From Bacteroidota bacterium (GTDB lineage: Bacteria; Bacteroidota; Bacteroidia; CAIKAF01), in NCBI GenBank assembly GCA_023432985.1, contig JAEZEQ010000015.1, forward strand, positions 1 to 44,431: 44,431 bases of DNA. Reading direction: 5' to 3'. Positions 1 through 8,515 of the stretch are shown here, piece after piece. The notes beneath the pieces were generated by a model. The model was not told where the DNA came from. It did not search any database and saw only the letters and a list, made by a program, of their open reading frames with translations. Position numbers and translations under genes: made by a program. Positions within the stretch are counted from its first letter, which is position 1, and the number at the start of each line of letters is the position of its first letter.

Positions 1-775
1 AACTATCGGTAATAAAATAATAGGTCGGAATTGAGGTAATGGTCTTGTCGAAATTGCGAATTTTTACGGTGTTTAAATTGATCGCTATTACATCTCCATC
101 GGCGTTGAATTTCTGCATCTCGACCCAATCGCCCACGCGCACCATGTCATTGGCCGCCATTTGTATGCTCGCCACCAAGCCCAAAATGGTATCTTTAAAT
201 ATCAACATCAATAAGGCCGTCATCGCACCAAAGGCACTCAAAAAATACAATGGCGACTCGTCCATCAATATGGAAAGTATATAGATAAAGGCCGCTATAT
301 ATAAAATTATGCGCACCAACTGGGTATAACTACTGATGGGCTTATCCTGAAATGCTTCAGATTTTTGCATCCCATATTCCAATACCCGCAATACGGATAA
401 AAAGATACGCAGGGAAGCAATTATTAAATATACATAGGTTCCCTTTTTTATTATAGGCAGTATTTCGGGATAATCTCTGAATATTTCAGGCGAAATACTC
501 ATAAATATTATAGCCGGAACTATATGTGCAACCGTACTGAATACATTATTGTCGGCCAGGGCATCATCCCATACATTTTCTGTTTTTCGCACTACGCGCG
601 TAACATAAAATGCCGTTAGTTTTTTGGCAATCCAGTAAAATAAATACGATATTATGCCTAATAATACCAATAAGGACAGTACTCTTAGGTACATGGCCCA
701 ATTATCCGAAGACCCTGACTTTAAAAATAGACCTTCTATCCAATTCTCTAAACCCGAAAACAATTCTCTCAGCAT
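1..775 (-). CDS. YbdG-type small mechanosensitive channel (MscS superfamily), 3' end cut by window
   Basis: The first 258 codons are present and the C-terminus runs off the left edge. Reading from the ATG (MLRELFSGLENW) there are about five hydrophobic stretches, near residues 28-48, 83-97, 113-132, 149-167 and 170-190. A soluble MscS-type beta domain follows, with motifs MVRVGDWVEM, NADGDVIAINLNTV and RNFDKTITSIPTYYF. This wording is characteristic of the YbdG/miniconductance branch rather than of MscS itself. Such inner-membrane channels open under membrane tension to release solutes on osmotic downshock. The usual family length is about 400 residues, so roughly a third is missing. It reads in the same direction as the esterase gene upstream, about 96 nt away. 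Confidence in the family is high; the exact subtype is inferred from the motifs. Confidence 0.85.
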   Translation of the reverse strand, partial: MLRELFSGLENWIEGLFLKSGSSDNWAMYLRVLSLLVLLGIISYLFYWIAKKLTAFYVTRVVRKTENVWDDALADNNVFSTVAHIVPAIIFMSISPEIFRDYPEILPIIKKGTYVYLIIASLRIFLSVLRVLEYGMQKSEAFQDKPISSYTQLVRIILYIAAFIYILSILMDESPLYFLSAFGAMTALLMLIFKDTILGLVASIQMAANDMVRVGDWVEMQKFNADGDVIAINLNTVKIRNFDKTITSIPTYYFITDS

Positions 776-871
776 ATTTTCTATTTTTATTTCGCCCAAA
801 AATAACTATTTACTCAGGCTTATCCTTATTTACACCCACTTTTAAAATATCCTTAACGCTTTATTTTACAA

Positions 872-2023
872 TTATTCGCCCGCTATAAACAAGCTTTTGC
901 TGCTTATTTCTACCCCTTGCTTCACCTGCAATATATATAGTCCCGCCTTGCCTGTAAATCCCCATTTCAATTCGCTTGATCCCGGCTTATTTTCTTGTTT
1001 CAAGACTCTACCTTGCATATCCAACAGGCGTAATTCGACCATTGTATTTTCTTTTAATCCTTTCACTACGAATGTGCCCGTATTTGGGTTGGGATATATG
1101 TTCCAGTCACCGCTGCCGGACCATTCCTGCATATCTACACTGCCTCCTTGCATGTTAAATCGGCTAAAAAAATGCCATATTTCTTGGGATGCATTGAAGT
1201 CCATACACGTATTTCCCAGACCCGGTATTTGCATTGCCCCCGGCCAGGTATGTCCGCCCCCCACTACTTCGAAATACCAAATATCGGTACCGGAATCGCA
1301 AATGGCATAGGTTTTTTTAATGGCGTGACTATTATCGTTCACTCCCGATTCGGGAATAAGTTCGTGCGAAGCCTGAACCGGACAATCATTATGTTGAATC
1401 CAATAATCGAGCACATCCTGCACACTCATCAGGTTCAATATACCACCCGGAGGCACCACATTATCGTTGCTTCCATGCACCTGCATCACGGGTACGGTGC
1501 GCGTTGCGCTGCAATTATCTCTTGTCAGTTCCGACATAGTACCGGCCACCGAAGCCACTGCGGTAATGCGCTGACTTAAGTCGCAGGCAAGGCGATAACT
1601 CATAAATCCACCGCTACTTAACCCGCACGAAAACACCCTATTGCTGTCTATGGAATAATGCAAACGCAAACTGTCTATAAGTGCACTGATAAATCCCACA
1701 TCGTTCGGACTGCTGTTGTAAGGCGGAGTATTCCCATTATTCCACGAATTATTAAGCCCTTCGGGATAAAAAACGAGAATTTGATGGGCTTCGGCAACCG
1801 CATTCATTCCACTGTATAGCATTTGCTCATTGGCATTACTACCATGTCCGTGCAAATTGAAAACCAAAGGATAGGATTGGGTTGCCGTATATGAAGATGG
1901 CAGGTATAAAATCCCGCCGCGACTATTCCCATCATGCTGAATGGAAAAGGGAATGGTCTGACTTTGGCTGCTCAGCGGTAAAAATAAAAGGAGAGCAAAT
2001 AAAAAACTTAGTACTCTTTTCAT
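872..2023 (-). CDS. Secreted PHB-depolymerase/feruloyl-esterase-like alpha/beta hydrolase with T9SS sorting domain
   Basis: A 383-residue exported serine esterase of the LpqC/polyhydroxybutyrate depolymerase type. It has a signal peptide (residues 1-22, cleavage near SQSQ-TIP) and an oxyanion-type motif NLHGHGSN near 56-63. The nucleophile elbow is GLSSGG with Ser136. A likely acid is Asp187 (HGSNDNVVPPGG) and the likely catalytic His258 lies in GGGHTWPG. Residues of about 300-383 (WNIYPNPNTGTF, then GLYILQV) form a Por-secretion C-terminal sorting domain. The protein is therefore expected to cross the outer membrane by the type IX system and be released or anchored at the surface. The substrate cannot be read from sequence; short polyesters or feruloylated polysaccharides are the family's usual targets. 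It diverges from the lipoprotein gene at 2075. Confidence 0.88.
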   Translation of the reverse strand: MKRVLSFLFALLLFLPLSSQSQTIPFSIQHDGNSRGGILYLPSSYTATQSYPLVFNLHGHGSNANEQMLYSGMNAVAEAHQILVFYPEGLNNSWNNGNTPPYNSSPNDVGFISALIDSLRLHYSIDSNRVFSCGLSSGGFMSYRLACDLSQRITAVASVAGTMSELTRDNCSATRTVPVMQVHGSNDNVVPPGGILNLMSVQDVLDYWIQHNDCPVQASHELIPESGVNDNSHAIKKTYAICDSGTDIWYFEVVGGGHTWPGAMQIPGLGNTCMDFNASQEIWHFFSRFNMQGGSVDMQEWSGSGDWNIYPNPNTGTFVVKGLKENTMVELRLLDMQGRVLKQENKPGSSELKWGFTGKAGLYILQVKQGVEISSKSLFIAGE

Positions 2024-2043
2024 AAAAGGGGTTTAAATTTGTT

Positions 2044-2060
2044 CAAATTTACTAAATTTG
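2044..2060. promoter_or_regulatory. Divergent back-to-back -7 promoter boxes forming a 17-nt palindrome
   Basis: The sequence CAAATTTACTAAATTTG is a perfect palindrome around one central base. Its right arm (TAAATTTG) matches the Bacteroidota -7 consensus TAnnTTTG for rightward transcription. Its left arm is the same box read leftward. It lies midway between the divergent esterase and lipoprotein starts. No well-spaced TTTG -33 element is obvious for either direction, so it could also be an operator. Confidence 0.6.
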
Positions 2061-2074
2061 TGCTTCAACAAGTA

Positions 2075-2476
2075 ATGAATATGAAAAAAGCAGCCCTCCT
2101 CCTACTCGTGGTTTCCTCCTTATTTTCTTGCGCAAAACAAGCCGAAAATAAACTTAACGGAAAATGGATTATGATTCCTACTTCCGATTTTGTGGGCGAT
2201 TCTTCTTATTGGAATTTTGGGACCAATGGCGATTTGACCATCACTTATCCCAACGATTCGGCTGTACATACCGCAGCGTACAAAGTTGTGGTTAAAAATG
2301 CCAAAAATCATATTCGCATCACCGGATTAGATACTATTTTGGGCAGTTATGAGCCTATGAATGCCGATTGGCAAATTTTGAAACTCAACAAAGAATTTCT
2401 TAAAATGGCACATAATACCCCGGCCCCCGGAGCCAATGGCAAAGGTCTGGTTTATAGGGAGTTTGTGAAGTATTAA
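2075..2476 (+). CDS. Small lipocalin-like lipoprotein of unknown function
   Basis: About 133 residues. The N-terminus MNMKKAALLLLVVSSLFSC is a lipoprotein signal with lipobox LFSC, so the mature protein starts at that Cys and is probably anchored in the outer or inner membrane. The body opens with LNGKWIMIP, the G-x-W signature of lipocalin-like Bacteroidota lipoproteins, followed by alternating beta-type segments. A longer in-frame TTG start at 2039 is rejected because it lies upstream of the -7 box at 2053-2060. The choice between the ATGs at 2075 and 2081 is open. The gene ends two bases before radA and is probably co-transcribed with it. No function is recognised. Confidence 0.75.
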   Translation: MNMKKAALLLLVVSSLFSCAKQAENKLNGKWIMIPTSDFVGDSSYWNFGTNGDLTITYPNDSAVHTAAYKVVVKNAKNHIRITGLDTILGSYEPMNADWQILKLNKEFLKMAHNTPAPGANGKGLVYREFVKY

Positions 2477-2478
2477 TT

Positions 2479-3834
2479 ATGTCTAAAATAAAGACCTCTT
2501 TCATTTGTCAAAGTTGTGGATATTCGGCTTCCAAATGGATGGGCAAATGCAGTTCCTGTGGAGCATGGAATTCTTTTGTGGAAGAAATCCAAACCAAAGC
2601 CGATAAGTCACCCCTACTCCAATCGGGCCGTCAGCAAGCTAAAGCACAGCTTTTGCATGATGTAAAAATCGAAAATAGCGAACGCACTATCACCCCCGAT
2701 TCTGAATTGAACCGCGTTCTCGGCGGCGGAATAGTACCCGGAAGTGTGATTCTACTCGGCGGAGAACCCGGTATAGGCAAAAGCACCTTGCTCCTGCAAA
2801 CGGTTTTAAAACTCAGCAATAAAAAAGTGCTCTATATCTCGGGCGAAGAAAGCGAAGCCCAAATTAAACTGCGCGCCGAACGTACGCCTTTTTCCAATCC
2901 CAATTGCTACGTACTCACCGAAACCAATCTCGAAAATATTCTGCAACAAATAGAGTTGCTGCAACCCGATTTGGTTATTGCCGATTCGATACAAACCCTG
3001 CATACCGAATTTATCGAAAGTTCGGCCGGCAGCATTTCTCAAATACGCGAAACCGCATCCAAGCTTATCAAATTTGCCAAAGCCACCAATACGCCCGTCA
3101 TCCTGGTGGGACATATAAATAAAGAAGGCAGTATAGCCGGACCAAAAATATTGGAGCATATGGTAGATGTGGTATTGCAGTTCGAAGGCGATCGAAACCA
3201 TATTTTTCGCATTTTACGAGCCCTGAAAAATCGCTTTGGAAGTACGTCCGAAATCGGGATTTATGAAATGAAATCGATGGGACTGGAAGAGGTGCATAAT
3301 CCTTCTGCCCTCCTGCTTTCGGAATCGGATCTGGCTCTGAGCGGAACAGCCATCACATGCATTATGGAGGGGCTAAGACCTCTGCTGGTAGAAGTGCAGG
3401 CCCTCGTTTCTACCGCCGTTTACGGTACGCCCCAAAGAGCTGCTAATGGCTTCGACGTACGCCGACTCAACATGCTACTGGCCGTACTCGAAAAACGATG
3501 CGGATTTCATCTGGGAACCAAAGATGTATTCCTGAATGTAACGGGCGGAATCAAACTCGAGGAACCCGCTGCCGACCTGGCCGTTATCGCTGCCATTCTT
3601 TCAAGCAACGAAGATATTACCCTGCCCCGCAATATTTGTTTTGCCGGAGAGGTCGGACTCACAGGCGAAATCAGACCTGTACCCCGCATAGAAAGCCGCA
3701 TAGCCGAAGCAGCCAAATTGGGCTTCGAGAAAATATTTGTATCGAAAAATAACGCAAAAGGCCTCGACCCCAAAGCCAATGCCCTGCAGATCGAATTCAT
3801 TGCCAAAATAGAAGATCTGTACCGAAAAATTTAA
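2479..3834 (+). CDS. radA: DNA repair protein RadA (Sms)
   Basis: A full-length 451-residue RadA, a RecA-paralogue ATPase that promotes branch migration of recombination intermediates. In order there is a four-cysteine zinc finger (Cys10/13 and Cys24/27), a Walker A box GGEPGIGKST at residues 94-103, the RadA-specific KNRFGS motif (about residue 250), and a Lon-protease-like C-terminal domain with the GEVGLTGEIRPV segment. The start ATG follows the lipoprotein stop by two bases, so the two genes are probably translated from one message. Identification is secure. Confidence 0.97.
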   Translation: MSKIKTSFICQSCGYSASKWMGKCSSCGAWNSFVEEIQTKADKSPLLQSGRQQAKAQLLHDVKIENSERTITPDSELNRVLGGGIVPGSVILLGGEPGIGKSTLLLQTVLKLSNKKVLYISGEESEAQIKLRAERTPFSNPNCYVLTETNLENILQQIELLQPDLVIADSIQTLHTEFIESSAGSISQIRETASKLIKFAKATNTPVILVGHINKEGSIAGPKILEHMVDVVLQFEGDRNHIFRILRALKNRFGSTSEIGIYEMKSMGLEEVHNPSALLLSESDLALSGTAITCIMEGLRPLLVEVQALVSTAVYGTPQRAANGFDVRRLNMLLAVLEKRCGFHLGTKDVFLNVTGGIKLEEPAADLAVIAAILSSNEDITLPRNICFAGEVGLTGEIRPVPRIESRIAEAAKLGFEKIFVSKNNAKGLDPKANALQIEFIAKIEDLYRKI

Positions 3835-3850
3835 TCTTCTTTCTTGTTTT

Positions 3851-5512
3851 ATGCCGGCTTCGTCTGCTCCATTTCCACCGTATTTTCATTCGCTCCATCC
3901 CGATGCCGATCTATTGGAGAAGCCTCGCTATTTCACCTATCCTCATTTCTACAGCCCGCACCCACTTGCCATTTTAGCGGCAAAAAGCGTACAAAATTAT
4001 CTGGAAAAAGAGGCGGAATTCGACCATAATTTCGGATTAAATCCCGATCAAAAAGGAATGGTCATAGGCAAAATGTTTGGTGTATTGGTGGTGCGAAACA
4101 AGGAAAATAAAATGGGATTTCTGGCCGCATTTTCCGGAAAATTAGCCGGCACAAATCAGCATAGCTACTTCGTACCTCCGGTATTTGATATGCTGAAAGA
4201 AAACAGCTTTTTTCTGCGCGAATCTGTAATGCTCAATCGCCTGAATGCCGAAATCGAAGAACTGGAAAATCGACCTGCATACCAAGCCCTCAAACAAGAA
4301 ATACAATCTGTCCGACTACTTGCTGCTACTGAGCTGGAGCGGATAAAGGGCGAACTGAAACAGGCCAAAATTCTCCGCGATCTAAAACGAAAAATGCAGC
4401 CCTTCGAAAAGCATGAAGATTTAATACGAGAAAGTCAGCTCGATAAAATACGACTCAGCCGCTTCAAAAAAGAAATACAGGAAAATGAGAATAATCTGCG
4501 CCAAAAATTAGCCTGTTTTGAAAAGGAAATAGAGCAAAAAAAACAAGAAAGAAAAATACAATCGGCCGCGCTGCAACAGGCTTTATTCGATGAATATACC
4601 TTTCTGAATGCACAAGGAGAAAGCAAAAGTTTGCTCGATATATTTGGCAGTTTACCTCCTGCCGGAGCCGGTGAATGTGCGGCACCAAAGCTCTTGCATT
4701 ATGCGTTTTTGCACGGATTAGAGCCCATTTGTATGGCCGAATTTTGGTGGGGACAATCGCCTAAAAGTGAGATTAGGGTGCACGGACAATTTTATCCGGC
4801 ATGTAGAGGCAAATGCGAACCGATTCTGAAGCATATGCTTTCGGAAACGCCAACAGATCCCAATCCCATGTTGCAGCAGATTGAGCTTAGCGGCCCCTTG
4901 CCTGTAATATATGAGGACGATTATTTATTGGCCGTAAACAAACCGGCCGGATTTCTGAGTGTGCCCGGCATTGCCTTGCAGGACTCTGTGGCCGAGCGTA
5001 TACGCATACAATATCCGCAGGCCGAAGGTCCTTTTTTGGTACACCGACTCGACATGGCTACATCGGGAATATTGCTCATAGCCAAGAGTAAAGAAATGCT
5101 GGGGCGATTGCAGTTTTTATTTAGTAAAAGGCGGGTAAAAAAACGTTATGTGGCCTTATTGGAAGGTGTGCCGAAAGATAAAAAAGGCAGTATAGATTTG
5201 CCTTTGCGGGTGGACCTGGACGACAGGCCGCGCCAATTGGTTTGCCACCAATGGGGCAAAGAAGCACATAGCGATTATGAGGTGGTGGACGTGAAAAATG
5301 GGATTAGTCGCGTACATTTTTTTCCCACGAGCGGACGTACCCATCAATTGCGCGTACATGCAGCGCATAAAGACGGCTTGGCTTGCCCGATTTTAGGAGA
5401 TGATTTATATGGGAATATTGCCGACCGTTTATATTTACATGCAGCGGAGCTGGAGTTTATACATCCGGTATCGAAAGAAAAAATAATAATAGAGTGTAGT
5501 CCCGATTTTTAA
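3851..5512 (+). CDS. RluA-family RNA pseudouridine synthase with long N-terminal extension
   Basis: A 553-residue protein that isomerises uridine to pseudouridine in rRNA or tRNA. The RluA catalytic domain occupies about residues 335-553. It shows the signature HRLDMATSGILL with catalytic Asp401, KPAGFLSVPG upstream and GRTHQLRVH downstream. The first 330 residues are not an S4 domain. They begin with FTYPHFYSPHPLAILAAKSV, then contain a long charged coiled coil (about 130-245), then a small Cys-containing segment (GECAAPKLLHYAFLHGLEP). This two-part layout is known to me for a subset of RluA homologues of about 550 residues; what the extension does is unknown. It starts 16 nt after radA and its stop overlaps the convergent dcd stop by 4 nt. 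Confidence 0.88.
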   Translation: MPASSAPFPPYFHSLHPDADLLEKPRYFTYPHFYSPHPLAILAAKSVQNYLEKEAEFDHNFGLNPDQKGMVIGKMFGVLVVRNKENKMGFLAAFSGKLAGTNQHSYFVPPVFDMLKENSFFLRESVMLNRLNAEIEELENRPAYQALKQEIQSVRLLAATELERIKGELKQAKILRDLKRKMQPFEKHEDLIRESQLDKIRLSRFKKEIQENENNLRQKLACFEKEIEQKKQERKIQSAALQQALFDEYTFLNAQGESKSLLDIFGSLPPAGAGECAAPKLLHYAFLHGLEPICMAEFWWGQSPKSEIRVHGQFYPACRGKCEPILKHMLSETPTDPNPMLQQIELSGPLPVIYEDDYLLAVNKPAGFLSVPGIALQDSVAERIRIQYPQAEGPFLVHRLDMATSGILLIAKSKEMLGRLQFLFSKRRVKKRYVALLEGVPKDKKGSIDLPLRVDLDDRPRQLVCHQWGKEAHSDYEVVDVKNGISRVHFFPTSGRTHQLRVHAAHKDGLACPILGDDLYGNIADRLYLHAAELEFIHPVSKEKIIIECSPDF

Positions 5513-6051
5513 ACGGGATTTGATTCGATTTTTTTCTCGAAATCGCGGTACAGGAGGGAGGGTTGTATGCCTTCGTTGAACTGATATTTTCCGCTTTTAT
5601 AGGGGAGAAAATCGCCCACAATTTCGTGGTAAAAGATCTGGCAAATTTCTACGCCCGGATAAATGCGGATGGGGTGTATACAATGCATTTCGAGGGTCCA
5701 GAAACCGGAGAAACCTATATCGCCAAAACCGGCGGTAACGTGGATATAAAGGCCAAGGCGGCCAATAGAGGAACGGCCTTCGAGCATAGGCACCACACCT
5801 TCGGAGCGGGTATGTTCGACCGTACGGCCGAGGTAAAGGCGTCCGGGTTCCAGCAGATAACCTTCTTCGGGGATAATAATAGATTGGGTAGATGGCAATT
5901 TTTTCATATCCAACACTTCGTCGTTATACACCATCAGTTCGTTATGCAAACGGAGGTTATAACTATTGGGGTTGACCTGTGCCTTGTGAAAAGGTTCAAT
6001 AAAAATGCTGTCGCCCAAACGTTTTTCAATTTCTAATCCCGATAAAATCAT
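5509..6051 (-). CDS. dcd: dCTP deaminase
   Basis: A 180-residue enzyme of normal family length that converts dCTP to dUTP on the pathway to dTTP. The trimer-type active-site motif EGRSSIGRLGLYIH (residues 91-104) is present. The catalytic glutamate is Glu121 in GFWTLE, and the nucleotide-binding tail SGKYQ lies near 153. I cannot separate plain dCTP deaminase from the bifunctional deaminase/dUTPase by eye. It has its own consensus promoter and lies just outside the defence region, so it marks the left backbone flank. Confidence 0.95.
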   Translation of the reverse strand: MILSGLEIEKRLGDSIFIEPFHKAQVNPNSYNLRLHNELMVYNDEVLDMKKLPSTQSIIIPEEGYLLEPGRLYLGRTVEHTRSEGVVPMLEGRSSIGRLGLYIHVTAGFGDIGFSGFWTLEMHCIHPIRIYPGVEICQIFYHEIVGDFLPYKSGKYQFNEGIQPSLLYRDFEKKIESNPV

Positions 6052-6068
6052 GTGCTTAAATATATGAG

Positions 6069-6100
6069 GTCAAAAGTAAAGCAAAGCAATCAAAAAGCCA
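6069..6100 (-). promoter_or_regulatory. dcd: dcd promoter (TTTG-N20-TACTTTTG)
   Basis: On the minus strand a -33 TTTG (6100-6097) is followed after 20 nt by the -7 box TACTTTTG (6076-6069), with the dcd ATG 17 nt further on. This matches the Bacteroidota primary-sigma consensus in both boxes and in spacing. Confidence 0.8.
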
Positions 6101-6287
6101 AAAATGCTTTGGAAACACTTGGAAAAATGAAAGGAAATGTGAAAAGTAGGGGCTTATGAAATAAAAGCAACAAACTCTTCGCCGCATTATAAAACAATTT
6201 AACTACAGTAATCTATTTCATTACTGGTATTCAAATATTTTATGTTAGACATTAAACATCCCATTTTATAGTGGTGGCTAAAGTAAA
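6101..6287. other. AT-rich gap between dcd and the cassette array
   Basis: No gene is supported here. The only structure seen is a perfect 7-bp hairpin, CAGTAAT at 6206-6212 with ATTACTG at 6220-6226, with no run of T behind it on either strand. It could be a weak terminator for minus-strand transcripts leaving the array. Confidence 0.4.
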
Positions 6288-6422
6288 CTCTAACGGTTTT
6301 TGGGTGTTGGCGTAGTTGCCGATTTCGGAGCACAAAACTGTCAATAAACCATAAAATTTGATGCGAGGTAAAATGCTCAATTAACCACTGAACCCGCTTT
6401 TTTGCAAAACCGCTGTTATCGC
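6288..6422 (-). repeat. attC-like palindromic site A (downstream end of the restriction-modification module)
   Basis: This is a 135-nt imperfect palindrome. On the minus strand it opens with GCGATAAC and ends with GTTAGAG, so AAC and GTT face each other as the R'' and R' boxes of an integron attC do. Next to them CGGTTTT (6294-6300) pairs with AAAACCG (6406-6412), leaving CT unpaired. Inside, GAGCA (6329-6333) pairs with TGCTC (6374-6378). The core 6322-6397 is repeated at 18905-18980 in site B with 68 of 76 positions identical. The R' box fits GTTRRRY except at the last base; the R'' box is off the RYYYAAC consensus. Whether a recombinase acts here is inferred. Confidence 0.6.
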
Positions 6423-6430
6423 TTCGGTGT
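6415..6430. repeat. Terminal inverted repeat, downstream edge of the type I module
   Basis: GTTATCGCTTCGGTGT on the plus strand is the mirror of ACACTGAGCGATAAC at 15611-15625. With one gap, 14 of 16 alignment columns match, and nine bases from the GTT are identical. The two copies face each other across 9.2 kb holding hsdR to the DUF262 gene. The inner half overlaps site A. Confidence 0.7.
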
Positions 6431-6488
6431 TCTTTTTCGTCCGTTTGGTTGTCGGTCGGTTTTGGGGTGCGGTTGGGCAGACACACTC

Positions 6489-6533
6489 TTTGCCAAGCTT
6501 GGGTTGTAGCGTTGGTTGGTGCGGCTTGGCAAA
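6489..6533. repeat. 10-bp inverted repeat hairpin just inside site A
   Basis: TTTGCCAAGC (6489-6498) and GCTTGGCAAA (6524-6533) are perfect inverted repeats around a 25-nt loop rich in GTTGG. It stands between the DUF262 stop and site A. A related hairpin with CAAGCC arms and a GTGCGG loop segment lies just inside the other edge of the same module (15482-15566). There is no T run, so it is not a standard terminator. Confidence 0.55.
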
Positions 6534-6646
6534 TGCAAAGCATTCACGAACACCTTCAAAAATAAACAAGTCGTGAGTAATTGTGTGGCTGTATAGCTCT
6601 ATATTCTTCATCAATTTTGATTTTATTTATCTTAAACATTGGAAGA

Positions 6647-8509
6647 TCAAGGATTAAGAACTTCTTCATTATAAATTTCGGTTCCCCAAATAGACTCACA
6701 AATAGCTTGATATAGCTTTAGTCTTTCAGTGATATCAGCTTTCTTAAACTCTTCGTGTGCCTTAAAAGGAAGATTTAATCTGCTTCGCATTGAAAGAAAA
6801 TTGGGGTTGTTTTGATAAGTAAGCGGACATAGACTTTGAACCAATAAATTTTCCTTGATGTAATGACTTAACTTTTCGCTAAATGGTTTAGCACCATACG
6901 ATTGATTCGTTCCCCTTGGCAAAAGCACTAAAGCACCTATGCGATTTCTGTATTCTTGGAAGTCTGATTCCTGTTCAAATTCATCTTTATGGTTGATAAA
7001 TTTGTCTGCCCAAATGTGTTCCACTTCAAAAGACTTGCCACCTGGATTATGATAGTATTTCTCAAAGGATGAATTGAAACCTGATTGTTGCTCAACGTAA
7101 GACGTAATTCTTGAAAGTAGGAATTTTACAAAAACCCTGTTTTGACCGTGTAAGCGGAAATTTTGAATTCCTGTCCAAGGTTCTTCCATTTCATCTAACT
7201 TGCGTTTCAAAATTGCTTTCAGTTCGTGTATTTCAGTTCTTCTGATTTCTTTAACCAACGTGTACATTGTATAACGAATAGAACTGGAAGCAAACTTTCT
7301 GAAGTTGACCGACCTGCGAACAACAAATGCTTCAATATACCGAGCCACTATATCCATTTTCTGCAATACTGTATCTGAATTATCACTTGACTTCAATGAA
7401 GCAAGTAATAATGGATAACTGAGCGAGTTGGCAATTCCCCATCTTCTGATGTAGAATATGTGTTGTAGCGAATCGCTTAGTTTTCGCTCAGCAGTCAAAA
7501 CGTGTTTGTAGGCATTCAAAAAGAATTTGAAGTCATTATCTATAAATGCTTGAAAAGCTTCTGAATCGTCCTGTTCGATTCCGACTTTATCTAAGTTGTC
7601 TCTAAACCAACTATGAAAACGTGTTCCTATTTTTTCAAAATCTTCATTTTTTGAACCTGCTTTACCAGGTCTTATCGTTTCGGCATATTGTGCCCTGAAC
7701 CAAGCCTGAATAAAACGTTGGTCTTCATCTTTGTCATAGGTATGCAGTTCCTGCATTGACGTTTTCCAAAGCTCATTCGCTTTTTGTCGTTTCTTGCTGT
7801 CTTCAAACTTTGATAGAATGAAGCCTTTGAGCATTTCCGTTGGGGTTAGATTCAAACCCCTGTCGTTCATTGTTTCAAAAATGGTATAGGCGTTCTCATC
7901 TGAGTAGGCAATAATCTCTACAAGCACGACATTGTATTTTAACCAGTCAATAAAATAGGGCAATACGCTATTTTTGATTTCTTCGGGAAATGCTTTTTCA
8001 ATATCCGAATAACGAGCTGCCATATTCAGTGTGGACTCATCATCTGATTCTTTTGGCTCGTATTCTCCTGTTTTGAACAAGGATTCCATACAGGTGATGC
8101 GTTCATCTACTTGAATGTTGAAGGACATTTCACCGTATTTTTCAGAGAAAATCAGGGATTCTAATTTTTCAGAGATGCCGAGCTCTTTTTGTAGGTTGTT
8201 GAGATAAATCAAAAGCAAAGTCAAGGAAGTAAGGCGTTGCTGACCGTCTATAATGCTTCGTTGACCATCTTTCACGCTCACCACAAATGGACCTAAGTAG
8301 TAGGAGTTGTAGTTTTCAATGTCCTTGCGCTTGTGATCGGGCTTGTACTCGTTTAAGAAGGAGGAAGTAAGGTCTGATACCAACTGCTCTATGTGGCGCT
8401 CTTCCCATTTGTACTCTCGTTGAAAGTAATCTACGGTGTACTTTTTATCGTCCAGTACTTCAGTAATGGAGCGGTCGTGGGCTTCTATTTTATTGCTTAG
8501 TTTGCTCAT
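6647..8509 (-). CDS. DUF262/DUF1524 (GmrSD-like) protein in the type I operon
   Basis: A 620-residue protein with an N-terminal DUF262 domain: VDYFQREYKWEERHIEQL near residues 26-43 and the nucleotidase signature IIDGQQRLTSLT with DGQQR at 88-92. The C-terminal region resembles DUF1524, an HNH-like nuclease fold, with FEVEHIWADKF (His498) and the later NRIGALVLLPRGTNQS segment. This is the single-chain layout of GmrSD-type, modification-dependent, NTP-stimulated enzymes that cut glucosylated or otherwise modified phage DNA. Such genes are often embedded in type I operons. Here it lies six bases downstream of hsdS in the same direction. By inference it adds protection against modified phage DNA that HsdR cannot cut. 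Its actual substrate is unknown. Confidence 0.82.
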   Translation of the reverse strand: MSKLSNKIEAHDRSITEVLDDKKYTVDYFQREYKWEERHIEQLVSDLTSSFLNEYKPDHKRKDIENYNSYYLGPFVVSVKDGQRSIIDGQQRLTSLTLLLIYLNNLQKELGISEKLESLIFSEKYGEMSFNIQVDERITCMESLFKTGEYEPKESDDESTLNMAARYSDIEKAFPEEIKNSVLPYFIDWLKYNVVLVEIIAYSDENAYTIFETMNDRGLNLTPTEMLKGFILSKFEDSKKRQKANELWKTSMQELHTYDKDEDQRFIQAWFRAQYAETIRPGKAGSKNEDFEKIGTRFHSWFRDNLDKVGIEQDDSEAFQAFIDNDFKFFLNAYKHVLTAERKLSDSLQHIFYIRRWGIANSLSYPLLLASLKSSDNSDTVLQKMDIVARYIEAFVVRRSVNFRKFASSSIRYTMYTLVKEIRRTEIHELKAILKRKLDEMEEPWTGIQNFRLHGQNRVFVKFLLSRITSYVEQQSGFNSSFEKYYHNPGGKSFEVEHIWADKFINHKDEFEQESDFQEYRNRIGALVLLPRGTNQSYGAKPFSEKLSHYIKENLLVQSLCPLTYQNNPNFLSMRSRLNLPFKAHEEFKKADITERLKLYQAICESIWGTEIYNEEVLNP

Positions 8510-8515
8510 ACTGTT

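Noticed and set aside
5563..6036. 157-codon plus-strand frame opposite dcd
   Set aside because: dcd has all its family motifs and a consensus promoter; the opposite frame is a shadow.
6199..6614. Overlapping open frames of 114 and 77 codons on the minus strand between dcd and the DUF262 gene
   Set aside because: They run through the palindromic site A and the 10-bp hairpin, have no promoter or ribosome-binding site, and their translations are Pro/Thr/Gln-rich without any family feature.
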